Shown here piece by piece: positions 27,850 to 36,373 of a DNA stretch of 64,000 nucleotides. The stretch is from Flavobacterium sp. RSP15 (lineage in GTDB: Bacteria; Bacteroidota; Bacteroidia; Flavobacteriales; Flavobacteriaceae). A program made the position numbers and the translations under genes. The stretch spans positions 248,001 to 312,000 of the forward strand of contig NZ_RYDL01000001.1 of assembly GCF_003968755.1 (NCBI RefSeq), written 5' to 3'. The first letter of the stretch is position 1, and every line of letters starts with the position of its first letter. Below the pieces are notes generated by a model. That model saw only the letters and a program-made list of their open reading frames with translations. It was not told where the DNA came from and searched no databases.

Positions 27850-28707
27850 CTACAAAACCATTTTCTCAATTGGACAAATTAAAATCCCTTCGGCTCCAGC
27901 TTCTTTCAATTGATCAATCACATCCCAGAAAGTGTCTTTGTCGATTACCGAGTGTACGCTGCTCCACCCTTCTTGTGCCAAAGGCAAAACGGTTAAACTT
28001 CGTAATACCGGAAGAATTTTTCCAACAGCATCAATTTTGTCATTTGGTACATTCATCAAGATATACTTCGATTTTCTTGCTCTTAAAACAGATTCAATTC
28101 TGAATTTTAAAGTGTCTATTATTTTTTGAGATTCAGGACTTACTTTTGGAGAAACAGCCAACACCGCTTCACTTTTAAAAATAACTTCAACCTCTTTTAG
28201 ATTATTTTTAAATAATGTGCTTCCACTGGAAACAATATCAACAATAGCATCAGCAAGACCGATGTTTGGAGCTATTTCAACCGAACCTGAAATCTGGTGT
28301 ATATCGACTGTTACACCTTTCGAATTAAAAAAATCAAGTACTGTTTTAGGGTAGGAAGTTGCAATACGCATACCATCTAAATCCTGAACGGATTTGTAAT
28401 CAAATGCTTTAGGTACAGCAACAGATACTTTACATTTTGAAAAACCTAATTTTTGAATAACTTCAATATCCCCGCCTTTTTCAACTAATAAATTATCACC
28501 CACAATAGCAATATCTACAACTCCATCAATCAAATATTGAGGAATATCCGAATTTCTTAAATATAAAACTTCTAAAGGAAAATTAGAAGCTTCAGCTTTT
28601 AATTGGTCGATTCCGTTATCAATTGAAATGCCGGCATCTTTTAGAATTTGAATGCTGTCTTCGTTTAAACGACCTGATTTTTGAATTGCAATTTTTAATG
28701 TACTCAT
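27850..28707 (-). CDS. hisG: ATP phosphoribosyltransferase, long form
   Basis: The first enzyme of the pathway, 285 residues from ATG 28707 (MSTLKIAIQKSGRL). The phosphate-binding loop is VDIVSSGSTLFKNNL. The C-terminal 80 residues (ILMNVPNDKIDAVGKILPV) form the ACT-like regulatory domain of the long HisG form, which needs no HisZ and is inhibited by histidine. A longer frame to 28755 would run into the attenuator; its added residues do not match the family. It is preceded by a leader peptide, a terminator hairpin and a promoter. Confidence 0.96.
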   Translation of the reverse strand: MSTLKIAIQKSGRLNEDSIQILKDAGISIDNGIDQLKAEASNFPLEVLYLRNSDIPQYLIDGVVDIAIVGDNLLVEKGGDIEVIQKLGFSKCKVSVAVPKAFDYKSVQDLDGMRIATSYPKTVLDFFNSKGVTVDIHQISGSVEIAPNIGLADAIVDIVSSGSTLFKNNLKEVEVIFKSEAVLAVSPKVSPESQKIIDTLKFRIESVLRARKSKYILMNVPNDKIDAVGKILPVLRSLTVLPLAQEGWSSVHSVIDKDTFWDVIDQLKEAGAEGILICPIEKMVL

Positions 28708-28753
28708 TTTTTGTTTTTTTTTAGAATGATAATGTTTGAGTACAATTTGAGGC

Positions 28754-28791
28754 AATAAAAAACCCGTTTGATGTACTCAAACGGGTTTTTA
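28754..28791 (-). terminator. his operon attenuator hairpin
   Basis: In the transcript, AAAACCCGUUUG pairs with CAAACGGGUUUU around a 7-base loop, followed by a U-run. It stands between the histidine leader peptide and hisG. Its left arm includes CGUUUGAG (28776-28783), which can instead pair with CUCAAGCG in the leader (28826-28833). Confidence 0.85.
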
Positions 28792-28816
28792 AATATGATG
28801 ATTTACATACATATCA

Positions 28817-28876
28817 TTAACACATCGCTTGAGAGCAATAATGGGAATGATGATGATGCAATTGTTTTGTAAACAT
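28817..28876 (-). CDS. hisL: his operon leader peptide
   Basis: A 19-residue frame, MFTKQLHHHHSHYCSQAMC, with ATG at 28876-28874 and TAA at 28819-28817. Five of six consecutive codons (7-10 and 12) are histidine (CAT). It lies between a good promoter and a terminator hairpin ahead of hisG, as expected for transcription attenuation: ribosomes stalled at the CAT codons leave the CUCAAGCG segment free. The segment sits 7 bases beyond the last histidine codon. No homology search was possible; the assignment rests on position, composition and RNA pairing. Confidence 0.85.
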   Translation of the reverse strand: MFTKQLHHHHSHYCSQAMC

Positions 28877-28904
28877 TTTTGTCGGCTTTGTTTTAAATCT
28901 TGTG

Positions 28905-28936
28905 CAAATATACGAGTTAAATTCTTTAGAAAGCAA
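28905..28936 (-). promoter_or_regulatory. promoter of the his operon
   Basis: On the minus strand TTG (28934-28936) and TATATTTG (28905-28912) are separated by 21 bases, an exact match to the Bacteroidota consensus. Transcription would begin about 20 bases before the leader-peptide start. Confidence 0.75.
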
Positions 28937-28977
28937 TTTTTATTTTAACTTAAATGCTAATTTTTGTTAAATGAATA

Positions 28978-29232
28978 TTATTTTTGGTTTTTATTATATT
29001 CTTTTTTCACAGCTGTATTCTCATTCAGGGGTGCAAAACAGCGCTGTCTTCCCCAATTACTGTATGACGAATTCCATCCCCAGAAGTCCCTACTTTTATT
29101 GACAAAAATTGACGCTATCACAAACAAAATATACGCCGTGTTTTTTAACGAATCTTTCTTTAAAAACATTTCAGCTATCAAAATTCCAATTCCGAAAAAG
29201 ATTCCCCGAATTGGAAAATGGTTTACAACCAT
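28978..29232 (-). CDS. possible small membrane protein
   Basis: An 84-codon frame with two hydrophobic stretches (residues 10-23 and 33-44), then a polar tail rich in tryptophan and asparagine (WGWNSSYSNWGRQRCF). I recognise no family. The tail's odd composition suggests the frame may be partly translated noncoding sequence. A 92-codon frame on the other strand covers the same bases. No clear ribosome site or promoter helps to choose, so confidence is low. Confidence 0.25.
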   Translation of the reverse strand: MVVNHFPIRGIFFGIGILIAEMFLKKDSLKNTAYILFVIASIFVNKSRDFWGWNSSYSNWGRQRCFAPLNENTAVKKEYNKNQK

Positions 29233-29351
29233 TTGTAAATGAGTGTAATCGATATTTTGGTCTTAATTCCGTTTTCGGTCACTGAATAAAAATAGTGAAG
29301 TTGAAAAGAATTAACATATGCATCTTTATTGTTTTTTTACAAATTCAGGGT

Positions 29352-30794
29352 TTATTGCATTACAAATTTAAAAGCAATGGTAGCAATATTAGCCGTCAAA
29401 TTATCGCTTCGTTTGTAATGATTGAATCTAAAATCAATATTTTTTAGGCCAAATTTCCAAATTTTTCCTGCAGTAAAAATATCTGTATAATTAATGCCAA
29501 AACCGTATTGATTGGCATCAAATGTCGCTAAATCAGCATCTGAAGTATAAAATTTTTCTGTTGACAAATGCGTTTCATAAGGCGCATAATATTTAGAAGC
29601 CGCTTGTGTATAATAGCGGTACATTGGAAAAACAGTAAACTTATCGGACAATTTCACAGGAAGTTCAATACTGGCGGTATGCGATTGTATGTCCCAGTTA
29701 TCTGAATAAAAACGATAATAGGTTCGTACTATAAATCGGTCATTGATGTAATAATTAAAACGCGCTCCAACGGGAAGTTTAAAACGTGAATCCGGTAATC
29801 TTTCGATATCATCTGCTAATTTGTAAACTCCGATGTTGCTTGAACTTTCGTAATTGCTTATGTATTGCGCTTGTCCAATGTAAAAATTGGCTTTGTCTGC
29901 AAAATAAATTCGGTGATACGGAGAAGACAATAATCCTTGTTGTTGCAATACATCAAAGAAAACTGAAACCTGTAATTTCTTAGTCAAAACCTGAGAAAAC
30001 CCTACAGAGGCTGAAAATGAATTTCTGTTAACAGTAGTAACCGGTTTAAATGCAGACGGCAAGTAATCTGTTGAGGGTACACCGTTCTGATCCAAAACTG
30101 ATACACCAAAAAAATAGCCTTGATTTAAAAAATTTGAACCATACAATGAATATTCGTGCAGCTCCGTTGGATATATAGGTCTCCATTGATCTATATATGC
30201 ATTTACTTTCAAACTCAATTCTGTATTTTTTTCATTAAAAAGACCAGTGATTCCACCACCAAAACCAACTGAAGTGTAATCATATTCATTTGAAAAAGAA
30301 ACATCTGTATTCCAAATAAAATTTCTGGAGTCGCTACTATGACTGTAATTAGCAACTATAGATACTAATTCATCACTTCTTGAAGCGCCAGATGAAGCTT
30401 GCCAAGGCGTTCCACTGGGTCCTGTAGCCTCCGCATTACTGCCTACTGTTGGATCATTAGCGCCTCCGCCACGAGAAGCACCCGTAGAATTAAATGGATT
30501 TATATTACTAGAAGAAGCTGATGAATAGGCCGATATTCCTAAATCAATAGTCAAGACATCATCCTCATTCAACGGCATTGCAACCACAATATTAGAAGCG
30601 ACATCTGTTAGTTTCTCTGAACCAATACCCCCAGAAACAGCTGATCTTGATCCATCTTGCTCGTAATAACTCGCTAGAAAGTCCACTTCTGTACTTTCTA
30701 ACACTCTTTTTTTAAAAACGGGTTCTTTACTATTTTCTTGAGAAAAAGCAGTTACAGTGATTAAGATAAAAAGAGATAAAATTTTTATTTTCAT
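29352..30794 (-). CDS. DUF3570 outer-membrane-like protein
   Basis: A 480-residue protein with a signal peptide (MKIKILSLFILITVTAFS) and a long stretch of alternating polar/aromatic beta strands ending in phenylalanine-valine-methionine-glutamine, as expected of an outer-membrane beta barrel. The family is DUF3570. Near residues 100-140 are two loops, STGASRGGG and SSGASRSDE, which loosely resemble the [S/T]GA[S/T] flavinylation motif, although the usual preceding acidic residue is not evident. It ends a group DUF4266-ApbE-thioredoxin in the same direction, suggesting a shared envelope process. Confidence 0.82.
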   Translation of the reverse strand: MKIKILSLFILITVTAFSQENSKEPVFKKRVLESTEVDFLASYYEQDGSRSAVSGGIGSEKLTDVASNIVVAMPLNEDDVLTIDLGISAYSSASSSNINPFNSTGASRGGGANDPTVGSNAEATGPSGTPWQASSGASRSDELVSIVANYSHSSDSRNFIWNTDVSFSNEYDYTSVGFGGGITGLFNEKNTELSLKVNAYIDQWRPIYPTELHEYSLYGSNFLNQGYFFGVSVLDQNGVPSTDYLPSAFKPVTTVNRNSFSASVGFSQVLTKKLQVSVFFDVLQQQGLLSSPYHRIYFADKANFYIGQAQYISNYESSSNIGVYKLADDIERLPDSRFKLPVGARFNYYINDRFIVRTYYRFYSDNWDIQSHTASIELPVKLSDKFTVFPMYRYYTQAASKYYAPYETHLSTEKFYTSDADLATFDANQYGFGINYTDIFTAGKIWKFGLKNIDFRFNHYKRSDNLTANIATIAFKFVMQ

Positions 30795-30837
30795 TTTCTA
30801 ATGGATTGGAATTTACAATCTGAATTGTTGCTTTACA

Positions 30838-31050
30838 TTAATTGCAACCACAGCCGCCACCTGATTTTCCACCATTGGCTCCGCCAGCAGCTTCACGATA
30901 TACTTGAAAAGAAGTTTCATACCGTTCCGCTGTTCGGGCAGAAAGCTTCATATCAGGATCAGTTATTTTCTCTTTTTCGTACTCTTTTATGGAACTGCAC
31001 GATTGCAAAATCAAAAGTGTAAAAAATACAAAGGCTATTTTATGTTTCAT
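30838..31050 (-). CDS. DUF4266 lipoprotein with C-terminal GGGCGCN
   Basis: A 70-residue lipoprotein (MKHKIAFVFFTLLILQSC, lipobox LQSC). The mature part has EKEKITDPDMKLS and ends in a glycine-rich stretch with two cysteines (GGKSGGGCGCN), a hallmark of DUF4266. The paired C-terminal cysteines could bind metal or form a disulfide; this is inference. It lies 43 bases before the DUF3570 gene and 15 bases after apbE, in one operon. Confidence 0.85.
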   Translation of the reverse strand: MKHKIAFVFFTLLILQSCSSIKEYEKEKITDPDMKLSARTAERYETSFQVYREAAGGANGGKSGGGCGCN

Positions 31051-31065
31051 GAGTGCATTTTGTTA

Positions 31066-32049
31066 TTAATTATATTTTTTGATATCAATTCCATTTGAAG
31101 AGTGAATTTTGCCTTTATCGTCAACAATAATACATTCAATACCTTTAATTTGATTTACTAAATCCAAGCCTACTTCTACTCCAAGTACAAAAATTCCGGT
31201 GGCCAAAGCATCAGCGATTTCAGTCTGCTTGGCAAAAACAGAGACACTGACCACACCATTTGCCGGATACCCCGTTCTGGGATCAATAATATGCGAATAA
31301 CGAATACCGTTAAAAATCACATATTTTTCATAACTGCCGGAAGTTTCCACCGCACTGTCTTCTATTGGGAACGTGGCAAAAATTTTATTCTTGTTCAAAG
31401 GGTTTACTATTCCTACAGTCCAAGGTTTTCCGTCCGGTTGTTTCCCCCATGCATTAATATCTCCCGAAACGTTTATAATTCCGGAAAGACAGCCTTTAGA
31501 AAACAATAAATCTTTTACTTTATCAGCAATATAGCCTTGTCCAATGCCGCCCAAACCTAATTTCATTCCTTCTAATTTTAGAAAAATAGTCTGTTCTTTC
31601 TGGTTTAGAATAATATTTTTATACCCAATTTTCGCGACTGATTTTTTTATGGCTTCATCGGTTGGCATTACTTTCATGGAACCATCAAATTTCCATATTT
31701 TGTCCATGGAAGCATACGAAATATCAAAAGCACCATTGGTAATTTGGGAGATTTTAATGGCTCTTTCGACCAATTCAAAAACTTCAGCATCCACTTTTAC
31801 CGGCTGTATTCCTGCATTGCGATTAATTTCGGAGATTTGCGTTGTTGGAATCCAATCGGAGATTAAATACTCAATTCGTTTTACTTCGGCTACAGCCAAA
31901 TCAATATATTCGTTGGCCTTGATAGTATCACTTGCAACAGCGGTAACCTCAAAAGGACTCCCTAACATAAACAACTTTCTCTTATGCGTAATTTGCGAAG
32001 TCGCTAATGCCGTTGTGAATATAAAACTGAGTACGAGTATTTTTTTCAT
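31066..32049 (-). CDS. apbE: FAD:protein FMN transferase
   Basis: A 327-residue ApbE-family flavin transferase that links FMN to a threonine or serine of a target protein outside the cytoplasm. It has a signal peptide (MKKILVLSFIFTTALA). Family features are GAFDISYASMDKIWKFDG, GLGGIGQGYIADKV and the metal-binding stretch HIIDPRTGYPAN. Its stop overlaps nothing; its start shares a base with the thioredoxin gene's end at 32049. A target must exist; the DUF3570 or DUF4266 partner is a candidate. Confidence 0.93.
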   Translation of the reverse strand: MKKILVLSFIFTTALATSQITHKRKLFMLGSPFEVTAVASDTIKANEYIDLAVAEVKRIEYLISDWIPTTQISEINRNAGIQPVKVDAEVFELVERAIKISQITNGAFDISYASMDKIWKFDGSMKVMPTDEAIKKSVAKIGYKNIILNQKEQTIFLKLEGMKLGLGGIGQGYIADKVKDLLFSKGCLSGIINVSGDINAWGKQPDGKPWTVGIVNPLNKNKIFATFPIEDSAVETSGSYEKYVIFNGIRYSHIIDPRTGYPANGVVSVSVFAKQTEIADALATGIFVLGVEVGLDLVNQIKGIECIIVDDKGKIHSSNGIDIKKYN

Positions 32050-32483
32050 TATTTCTCAAAGGAATGAATGATTTGAATGTATTCTTGCGGAGTCACATTT
32101 TTGTACCCAGTAATTCCTAATACGGTCCCTGTTTTATCCAGTAACAGCACTAAAGGAAAATTTCCAGATTTGTTGTACCGCTCAGCTAATTTTTTATTGC
32201 TAGCTGTTAAATTAGCAGCCAGTAAATTTGCTTTTTTCTTAGGAAAATCAGCTTTGTATATGACCCATTTTTGCTCTGCCTCATTTTTAAAATCTTCTGA
32301 CTTCCAGATTGTATTTTCTAGTTTAATACAAGGCGCACACCAATCAGATCCTGAAAACACAAGAAGGATATTTTTGTTTTCTTTGATTGCTTGTGTTTTT
32401 GCATCATTAAAATCAGATTCCCAATTTTGAGAATAACCAAATGTTCCTAAGAAAAGAAACAAAATCAGCGTGTATTTTTTCAT
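32049..32483 (-). CDS. periplasmic thioredoxin-like protein
   Basis: A 144-residue thioredoxin-fold protein with a signal peptide (MKKYTLILFLFLGTFGYS). The redox motif is FSGSDWCAPCIKLE, and the cis-proline region NFPLVLLLDKTG follows. I chose ATG 32483 over the longer frame to 32549 because the signal sequence begins there. It is the first gene of the unit thioredoxin-apbE-DUF4266-DUF3570 and may keep the cysteines of the DUF4266 lipoprotein reduced. Confidence 0.88.
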   Translation of the reverse strand: MKKYTLILFLFLGTFGYSQNWESDFNDAKTQAIKENKNILLVFSGSDWCAPCIKLENTIWKSEDFKNEAEQKWVIYKADFPKKKANLLAANLTASNKKLAERYNKSGNFPLVLLLDKTGTVLGITGYKNVTPQEYIQIIHSFEK

Positions 32484-32549
32484 TTTAGGGTTGTTTTTAT
32501 CTCTATAAAAGTATTTGTTTTCTCTAAACAACAATTTAGCAGAGAACAA

Positions 32550-32733
32550 AATTAAGACAGAATTAATTTAACAATAAGAGAATTAAGTAATAACCATGGT
32601 ATAATGTCGTATTTTAAAATCAGGATAAAATCATGTAAAAATCTGATTTAAAGCTGTTTTACTTAAAGTTAATTCTTTTGACTTTACGACTTTTAAACTT
32701 TCGACTTACTTATAGCTCTTTGTTTTAATTTTA
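32550..32733. other. gap with GACTTT-type repeat words
   Basis: A 184-base AT-rich spacer. At about 32675-32708 it holds the words TTGACTTTACGACTTTTAAA and CTTTCGACTT, like the repeats in the his operon spacers. No gene is seen. Confidence 0.5.
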
Positions 32734-33177
32734 TTACACAAAAACAGTCAGTGCTGTTCCTGCTAATGAAGTCTTGTACTCTTTTAAATTAGATGCTGCA
32801 GGCCCAATTGTAACTACTCCCTTACTGGTAAATTGAGAATTATGTCTTGGGCAAACAAATTTGTTACCTGCTTCATCATAATTAACAATAACTCCCTCGT
32901 GTGGGCATGCTGCAGAGACTGCTAGAAAATCACCTGCGTTGGTTCTAGCGATAATTATTCCTTGGGTTACTAAAAAACCTCCGTTTTTAGCTAAAGTCCC
33001 CATGCTTACATCAACTGTGAAATTTGAACTTGCTGAAGGTGCCGGGGGGGTGGTACCTGATGAATCTGAATTTGTATCATCAGAGCTACAACTCACGGCC
33101 ATACCAGCAATACAAGCAGGTAATAAAACTGTCGCTGCTCCAAATCCTACTCTGGAAAAAAATTCTTTTCTAGTCAT
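32734..33177 (-). CDS. Rieske [2Fe-2S] protein
   Basis: A 147-residue Rieske-fold protein. The cluster ligands are visible as ACPHEG (C-x-H) and CPRHNSQF (C-x-x-H). The N-terminus (MTRKEFFSRVGFGAATVLLPAC) is an export signal of Tat/lipoprotein type, with a cysteine-rich linker (AVSCSSDDTNSDSS). It probably carries electrons in the periplasm. It lies 184 bases before the thioredoxin-apbE group on the same strand. It may belong to that redox set, but the gap leaves this open. Confidence 0.88.
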   Translation of the reverse strand: MTRKEFFSRVGFGAATVLLPACIAGMAVSCSSDDTNSDSSGTTPPAPSASSNFTVDVSMGTLAKNGGFLVTQGIIIARTNAGDFLAVSAACPHEGVIVNYDEAGNKFVCPRHNSQFTSKGVVTIGPAASNLKEYKTSLAGTALTVFV

Positions 33178-33238
33178 AATTATTTATGTTAGTTTTTAAT
33201 AATTATAGTTACGTAAAAAACTCAAGTTTAGTTTTTTA

Positions 33239-33436
33239 TTAAAAGAAATTATCAACCATCGCAGCATAATTATCGATAGACTTAGAAATAGCATCTCCTT
33301 TTTCAAAACCGCCAAACGGACAATAATCCGGGGGATAGAATTTTATATTATCATAATCCATCGCAAAATTTTGATGCGTTTCTGATAACGAAAACCAAAC
33401 TGGGTTATCTAATTTTTTATCGTTTAGTGCTTTCAC
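33239..33436 (-). pseudogene. N-terminal remnant resembling a GNAT acetyltransferase
   Basis: A 65-codon frame, KLDNPVWFSLSETHQNFAMD then IKFYPPDYCPFGGFEKG, resembles the first part of a GNAT-type acetyltransferase known from flavobacteria, and it stops (TAA) right after the region normally preceding the catalytic domain. The following bases hold no continuation. I read it as a truncated remnant, but the family match is from memory. Confidence 0.5.
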
Positions 33437-33876
33437 AGTAATTTAGTTTTTAAAGTTGGCCCTCAATTTTACGTGCTTGTTGCACAAGTTAAAATTAAGG
33501 TATTTATGTTTTACTCTTTTTGCGGGTAATGTTAGTTCCTTCAATATAAAAATTAAAATTCATTATTAGTGCTCTAAGAACCTTACTGAATCTAGTTTTG
33601 AGCCTAATTTCAAGCTGAATCAATATCTTAAGATAAGAAAAGAGTATATTTGTCCTTGATCTTTAATGTTTAAAATTACTGACACTACCTTTTACAATTA
33701 AAATCCCTTGATTATTAAGCTATTATTGAAAAGCTACTAATAAAAATTGTACTAAAGAAGTGTTTTAAATTTAATAAATTAGGTTTACAAGCATCATTTA
33801 AAATGACTCTATAATAAACTTGATGCATTAAAGTCGTTTATTAGAGCGCACTCAGCACTTATATAAAAAATATCCT
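33437..33876. other. 440-base gap upstream of the AraC regulator
   Basis: AT-rich, no gene. A -7 type box TATATTTG (33645-33652) lies here without a TTG at the right distance, so promoter assignment is weak. The region probably holds control sites for the regulator at 33877. Confidence 0.45.
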
Positions 33877-34764
33877 ATGTACTTAGAGAGGTTTGAGATT
33901 AAAAAAAACATTCAAAAAACGGATGATAAAAATTTGTCCTTCCGGGTTTTTGACCTTGGGACAGCAAGTGCTGAAGATTATTTGAAACCACATAAAAAAG
34001 ATCATTTTTGTATCATACTTGTGGAATCAGGAAGTATTAAAGTACATATCGAAGACAAAATTCATTTATTAAATTTAGGAAAAATTTCTATTCTGTTTCC
34101 GGATCAAATCCACTTTTTGTCAAATTTGTCAACTGATTTATCTGGCAAAATTATATTATTTGAAGAAGTATTGTTCTGTTCAGATATATTGAAAAATGAG
34201 CTCAGTGCCTATAACGTAAACTTATCTGCCCACCTTAATTGTACCGCACTTTCTAGCCTAGAATTTGAACAAGTCCTACCTATTATAAAGAACATACAGG
34301 ATATCTATAATGCCCCTAGCCTAGTTAAAAAAGAGCAGGCCCGTTTTTATATCAAAATCTTCCTTTTGGGACTCATCGAATCAATCCACGGCCAACATCC
34401 TGTTTTACATCAGGACACTCAAGGTCCTGACCAGAATACCTATATAGCCTTTAAAAAACTTTTGAACCATCAATATAAAATGGAGCGCACTGTACAATTC
34501 TATGCCTTAAAACTGGCTATAAGTACTAAAAAGTTAAATGCACTAAATAAAAAATATTCTAGCGAAACCGCAATAAATGCAATTCACAACCGGATCCTTA
34601 CCGAAATTAAAAGACAATTACTGTTTACGGATCGCTCTCACAAAGAAATCGCATTTGACCTTGGGTTTAGCTCTCCATCAGCTCTTAATAAATTTGTAAG
34701 AGCTAAGCTAAAGGAAACGCCAACGGACCTTCAGAATGGCCTGGCGCAAATTTATACCGCATAG
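33877..34764 (+). CDS. AraC-family regulator next to the formaldehyde pathway genes
   Basis: A 295-residue regulator with an N-terminal cupin-like sensor (HFCIILVESGSIKVHIEDK) and a C-terminal AraC DNA-binding domain (VQFYALKLAISTKKLNALNK then SHKEIAFDLGFSSPSALNKF). It lies directly upstream of hxlB and hxlA on the same strand, 281 bases away, so control of the RuMP genes is likely. The 281-base gap to hxlB (34765-35045) is AT-rich and holds no other gene that I can see. Confidence 0.85.
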   Translation: MYLERFEIKKNIQKTDDKNLSFRVFDLGTASAEDYLKPHKKDHFCIILVESGSIKVHIEDKIHLLNLGKISILFPDQIHFLSNLSTDLSGKIILFEEVLFCSDILKNELSAYNVNLSAHLNCTALSSLEFEQVLPIIKNIQDIYNAPSLVKKEQARFYIKIFLLGLIESIHGQHPVLHQDTQGPDQNTYIAFKKLLNHQYKMERTVQFYALKLAISTKKLNALNKKYSSETAINAIHNRILTEIKRQLLFTDRSHKEIAFDLGFSSPSALNKFVRAKLKETPTDLQNGLAQIYTA

Positions 34765-35045
34765 TCTTGTATATATAACATCCCTCCTTTCCTTCTGATC
34801 TATCTTTGCATCAGTAATTAATACTATTCAAAATAGAGATTAATTACTGTTGCAAAAAATCGATTACAGCTTTATTATTCTATTTAATTCTGAATAGAAA
34901 AAATTAAAATTATAAAGGCATCCTGTAATTTCAATCACGCAATACCTCACACACTCGAAAAAAATCGATCAAAATTACACAATTTCATTGGTGTACTAAT
35001 TTGAATGATAGTAGGAGCGTATCGCTTATTTAAAAATAAAACAAA

Positions 35046-35612
35046 ATGAATAGTAACACTTTGACAAACAAAAATCTGCATGTTATTTTGGAGGAAAACC
35101 TAAAATTAGCAAATGAGATTAATCCAAAAGAGATAACGGTTTTGGTTAACGAAATTAAAGCAGCCAAACGAATTTTTGTAATGGCAGCTGGGCGAAGTGG
35201 ACTTGCATTAAAAATGGCAGCCATGAGATTTATGCATTTAGGCTATACCGTATTTATAGTAGGAGAAACGAATACACCCGCCATTCTTGAAGGTGATTTG
35301 TTACTGCTGGCATCAGGATCCGGCACTACTTCTTCAGTACTCTCATCAGCGGTGAAAGCGAAGGCTCAAAAAGCCACAGTTATTGCGCTGACTGCTGATG
35401 CAGAAAGCAAATTAGCCGAAGTGGCAGACCATATCCTATTCATAAAAGCGGCAACAAAAACTGACTTCGGGATTTCGGTCTCCAAGCAGTATGCCGGCAG
35501 CCTTTTTGAACAGTTTACATTATTTATCCTGGAAGGTGTTTTTATGTCGCTTTGGCAAGAATCAGAATTGACCAAAGAAGATTTATGGCCGAAACACGCC
35601 AACCTGGAATAA
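35046..35612 (+). CDS. hxlB: 6-phospho-3-hexuloisomerase
   Basis: A 188-residue SIS-domain isomerase that turns hexulose 6-phosphate into fructose 6-phosphate, the second enzyme of the RuMP pathway. Family motifs are FVMAAGRSGLALKMAAMRFM (about residue 45) and LLASGSGTTSSVLSSAV. The C-terminus has QYAGSLFEQFTLFILEGVF as in known PHI enzymes. The gene precedes hxlA with a 42-base gap, forming the usual PHI-HPS pair, although in many organisms HPS comes first. Confidence 0.93.
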   Translation: MNSNTLTNKNLHVILEENLKLANEINPKEITVLVNEIKAAKRIFVMAAGRSGLALKMAAMRFMHLGYTVFIVGETNTPAILEGDLLLLASGSGTTSSVLSSAVKAKAQKATVIALTADAESKLAEVADHILFIKAATKTDFGISVSKQYAGSLFEQFTLFILEGVFMSLWQESELTKEDLWPKHANLE

Positions 35613-35654
35613 CGATTTTTTTTAATATTATTAATTTTTTTAAACATTTTAGAC

Positions 35655-36296
35655 ATGACAAAATTACAAGTCGCAATTGATTTACTTACTACAGAAGCAG
35701 CATTAGAACTAGCACACAAAGTAGCACCTTACGTAGATATTATAGAATTAGGTACTCCGCTTATTAAATCGGAAGGACTTAGTGTGGTAACAGCAATGAA
35801 AACTGCTTTCCCTGACAAATTAATTTTTGCAGACATGAAAATTGCAGATACCGGTTTTCTAGAAGCTGAGATTGCATTTAAAGCTGGAGCAGATCTAGTA
35901 ACCGTTATGGGTGCTGTAGATGATGCAACTGTAAAAGGCGCGGTAGAAGCTGCAGCAAAATATGGTAAAAAAGTAGTAGTTGATACTATTGGAGTTAAAG
36001 ATAGAGTACAAAGAGCAAAAGAAGTAACTGCTTTTGGAGTTGCGTTTGTTGAACTACACGCTGGTCTTGACGAACAAACATTAGCAGGATATTCTGTACA
36101 AACACTTATCAGTGAAGGTAGACTAGCAAAAGTTCCATTCTCTGTAGCAGGTGGTGTAAACATTGATACAATAAAAGATGTTGTAGCTGCTGGTGCAGAT
36201 GTAGCTGTTGCTGGTGGTGCCATTTATGGTGCTGAAGATCCAGCTGCTGCTGCAAAAGCATTAAAAGAAGCTATAAATAGTGTTACTGTAGCCTAA
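35655..36296 (+). CDS. hxlA: 3-hexulose-6-phosphate synthase
   Basis: A 213-residue TIM barrel of the OMP decarboxylase superfamily that condenses formaldehyde with ribulose 5-phosphate. Key motifs are LQVAIDLLT, IELGTPLIKSEG and the catalytic strand FADMKIADTG. The D-x-K-x-x-D motif is complete, and the phosphate site is FSVAGGVN and VAGGAIYGAEDP. UlaD/KGPDC proteins share the fold, but the strong likeness to methylotroph HPS and the neighbouring PHI gene decide the call. Confidence 0.93.
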   Translation: MTKLQVAIDLLTTEAALELAHKVAPYVDIIELGTPLIKSEGLSVVTAMKTAFPDKLIFADMKIADTGFLEAEIAFKAGADLVTVMGAVDDATVKGAVEAAAKYGKKVVVDTIGVKDRVQRAKEVTAFGVAFVELHAGLDEQTLAGYSVQTLISEGRLAKVPFSVAGGVNIDTIKDVVAAGADVAVAGGAIYGAEDPAAAAKALKEAINSVTVA

Positions 36297-36311
36297 TAAT
36301 TGACTAATTTT

Positions 36312-36348
36312 GGCTGGACTTTATAAATAAAGTCCAGCCTTTTTTTTT
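36312..36348 (+). terminator. strong intrinsic terminator after hxlA
   Basis: GGCTGGACTTTA pairs with TAAAGTCCAGCC around a 4-base loop, followed by a run of nine T. It splits hxlBA from gnd-zwf-pgl, so the second group needs read-through or its own promoter. Confidence 0.85.
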
Positions 36349-36373
36349 CTAATAATAAATTTACATACTAATT

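Noticed and set aside
28708..28755. Extra 16 codons at the start of the hisG frame
   Set aside because: They run into the attenuator region and do not match HisG; ATG 28707 is the normal start.
28964..29242. A 92-codon frame on the + strand opposite the possible membrane protein
   Set aside because: It has no recognisable domain and mirrors the frame on the other strand; neither is well supported.
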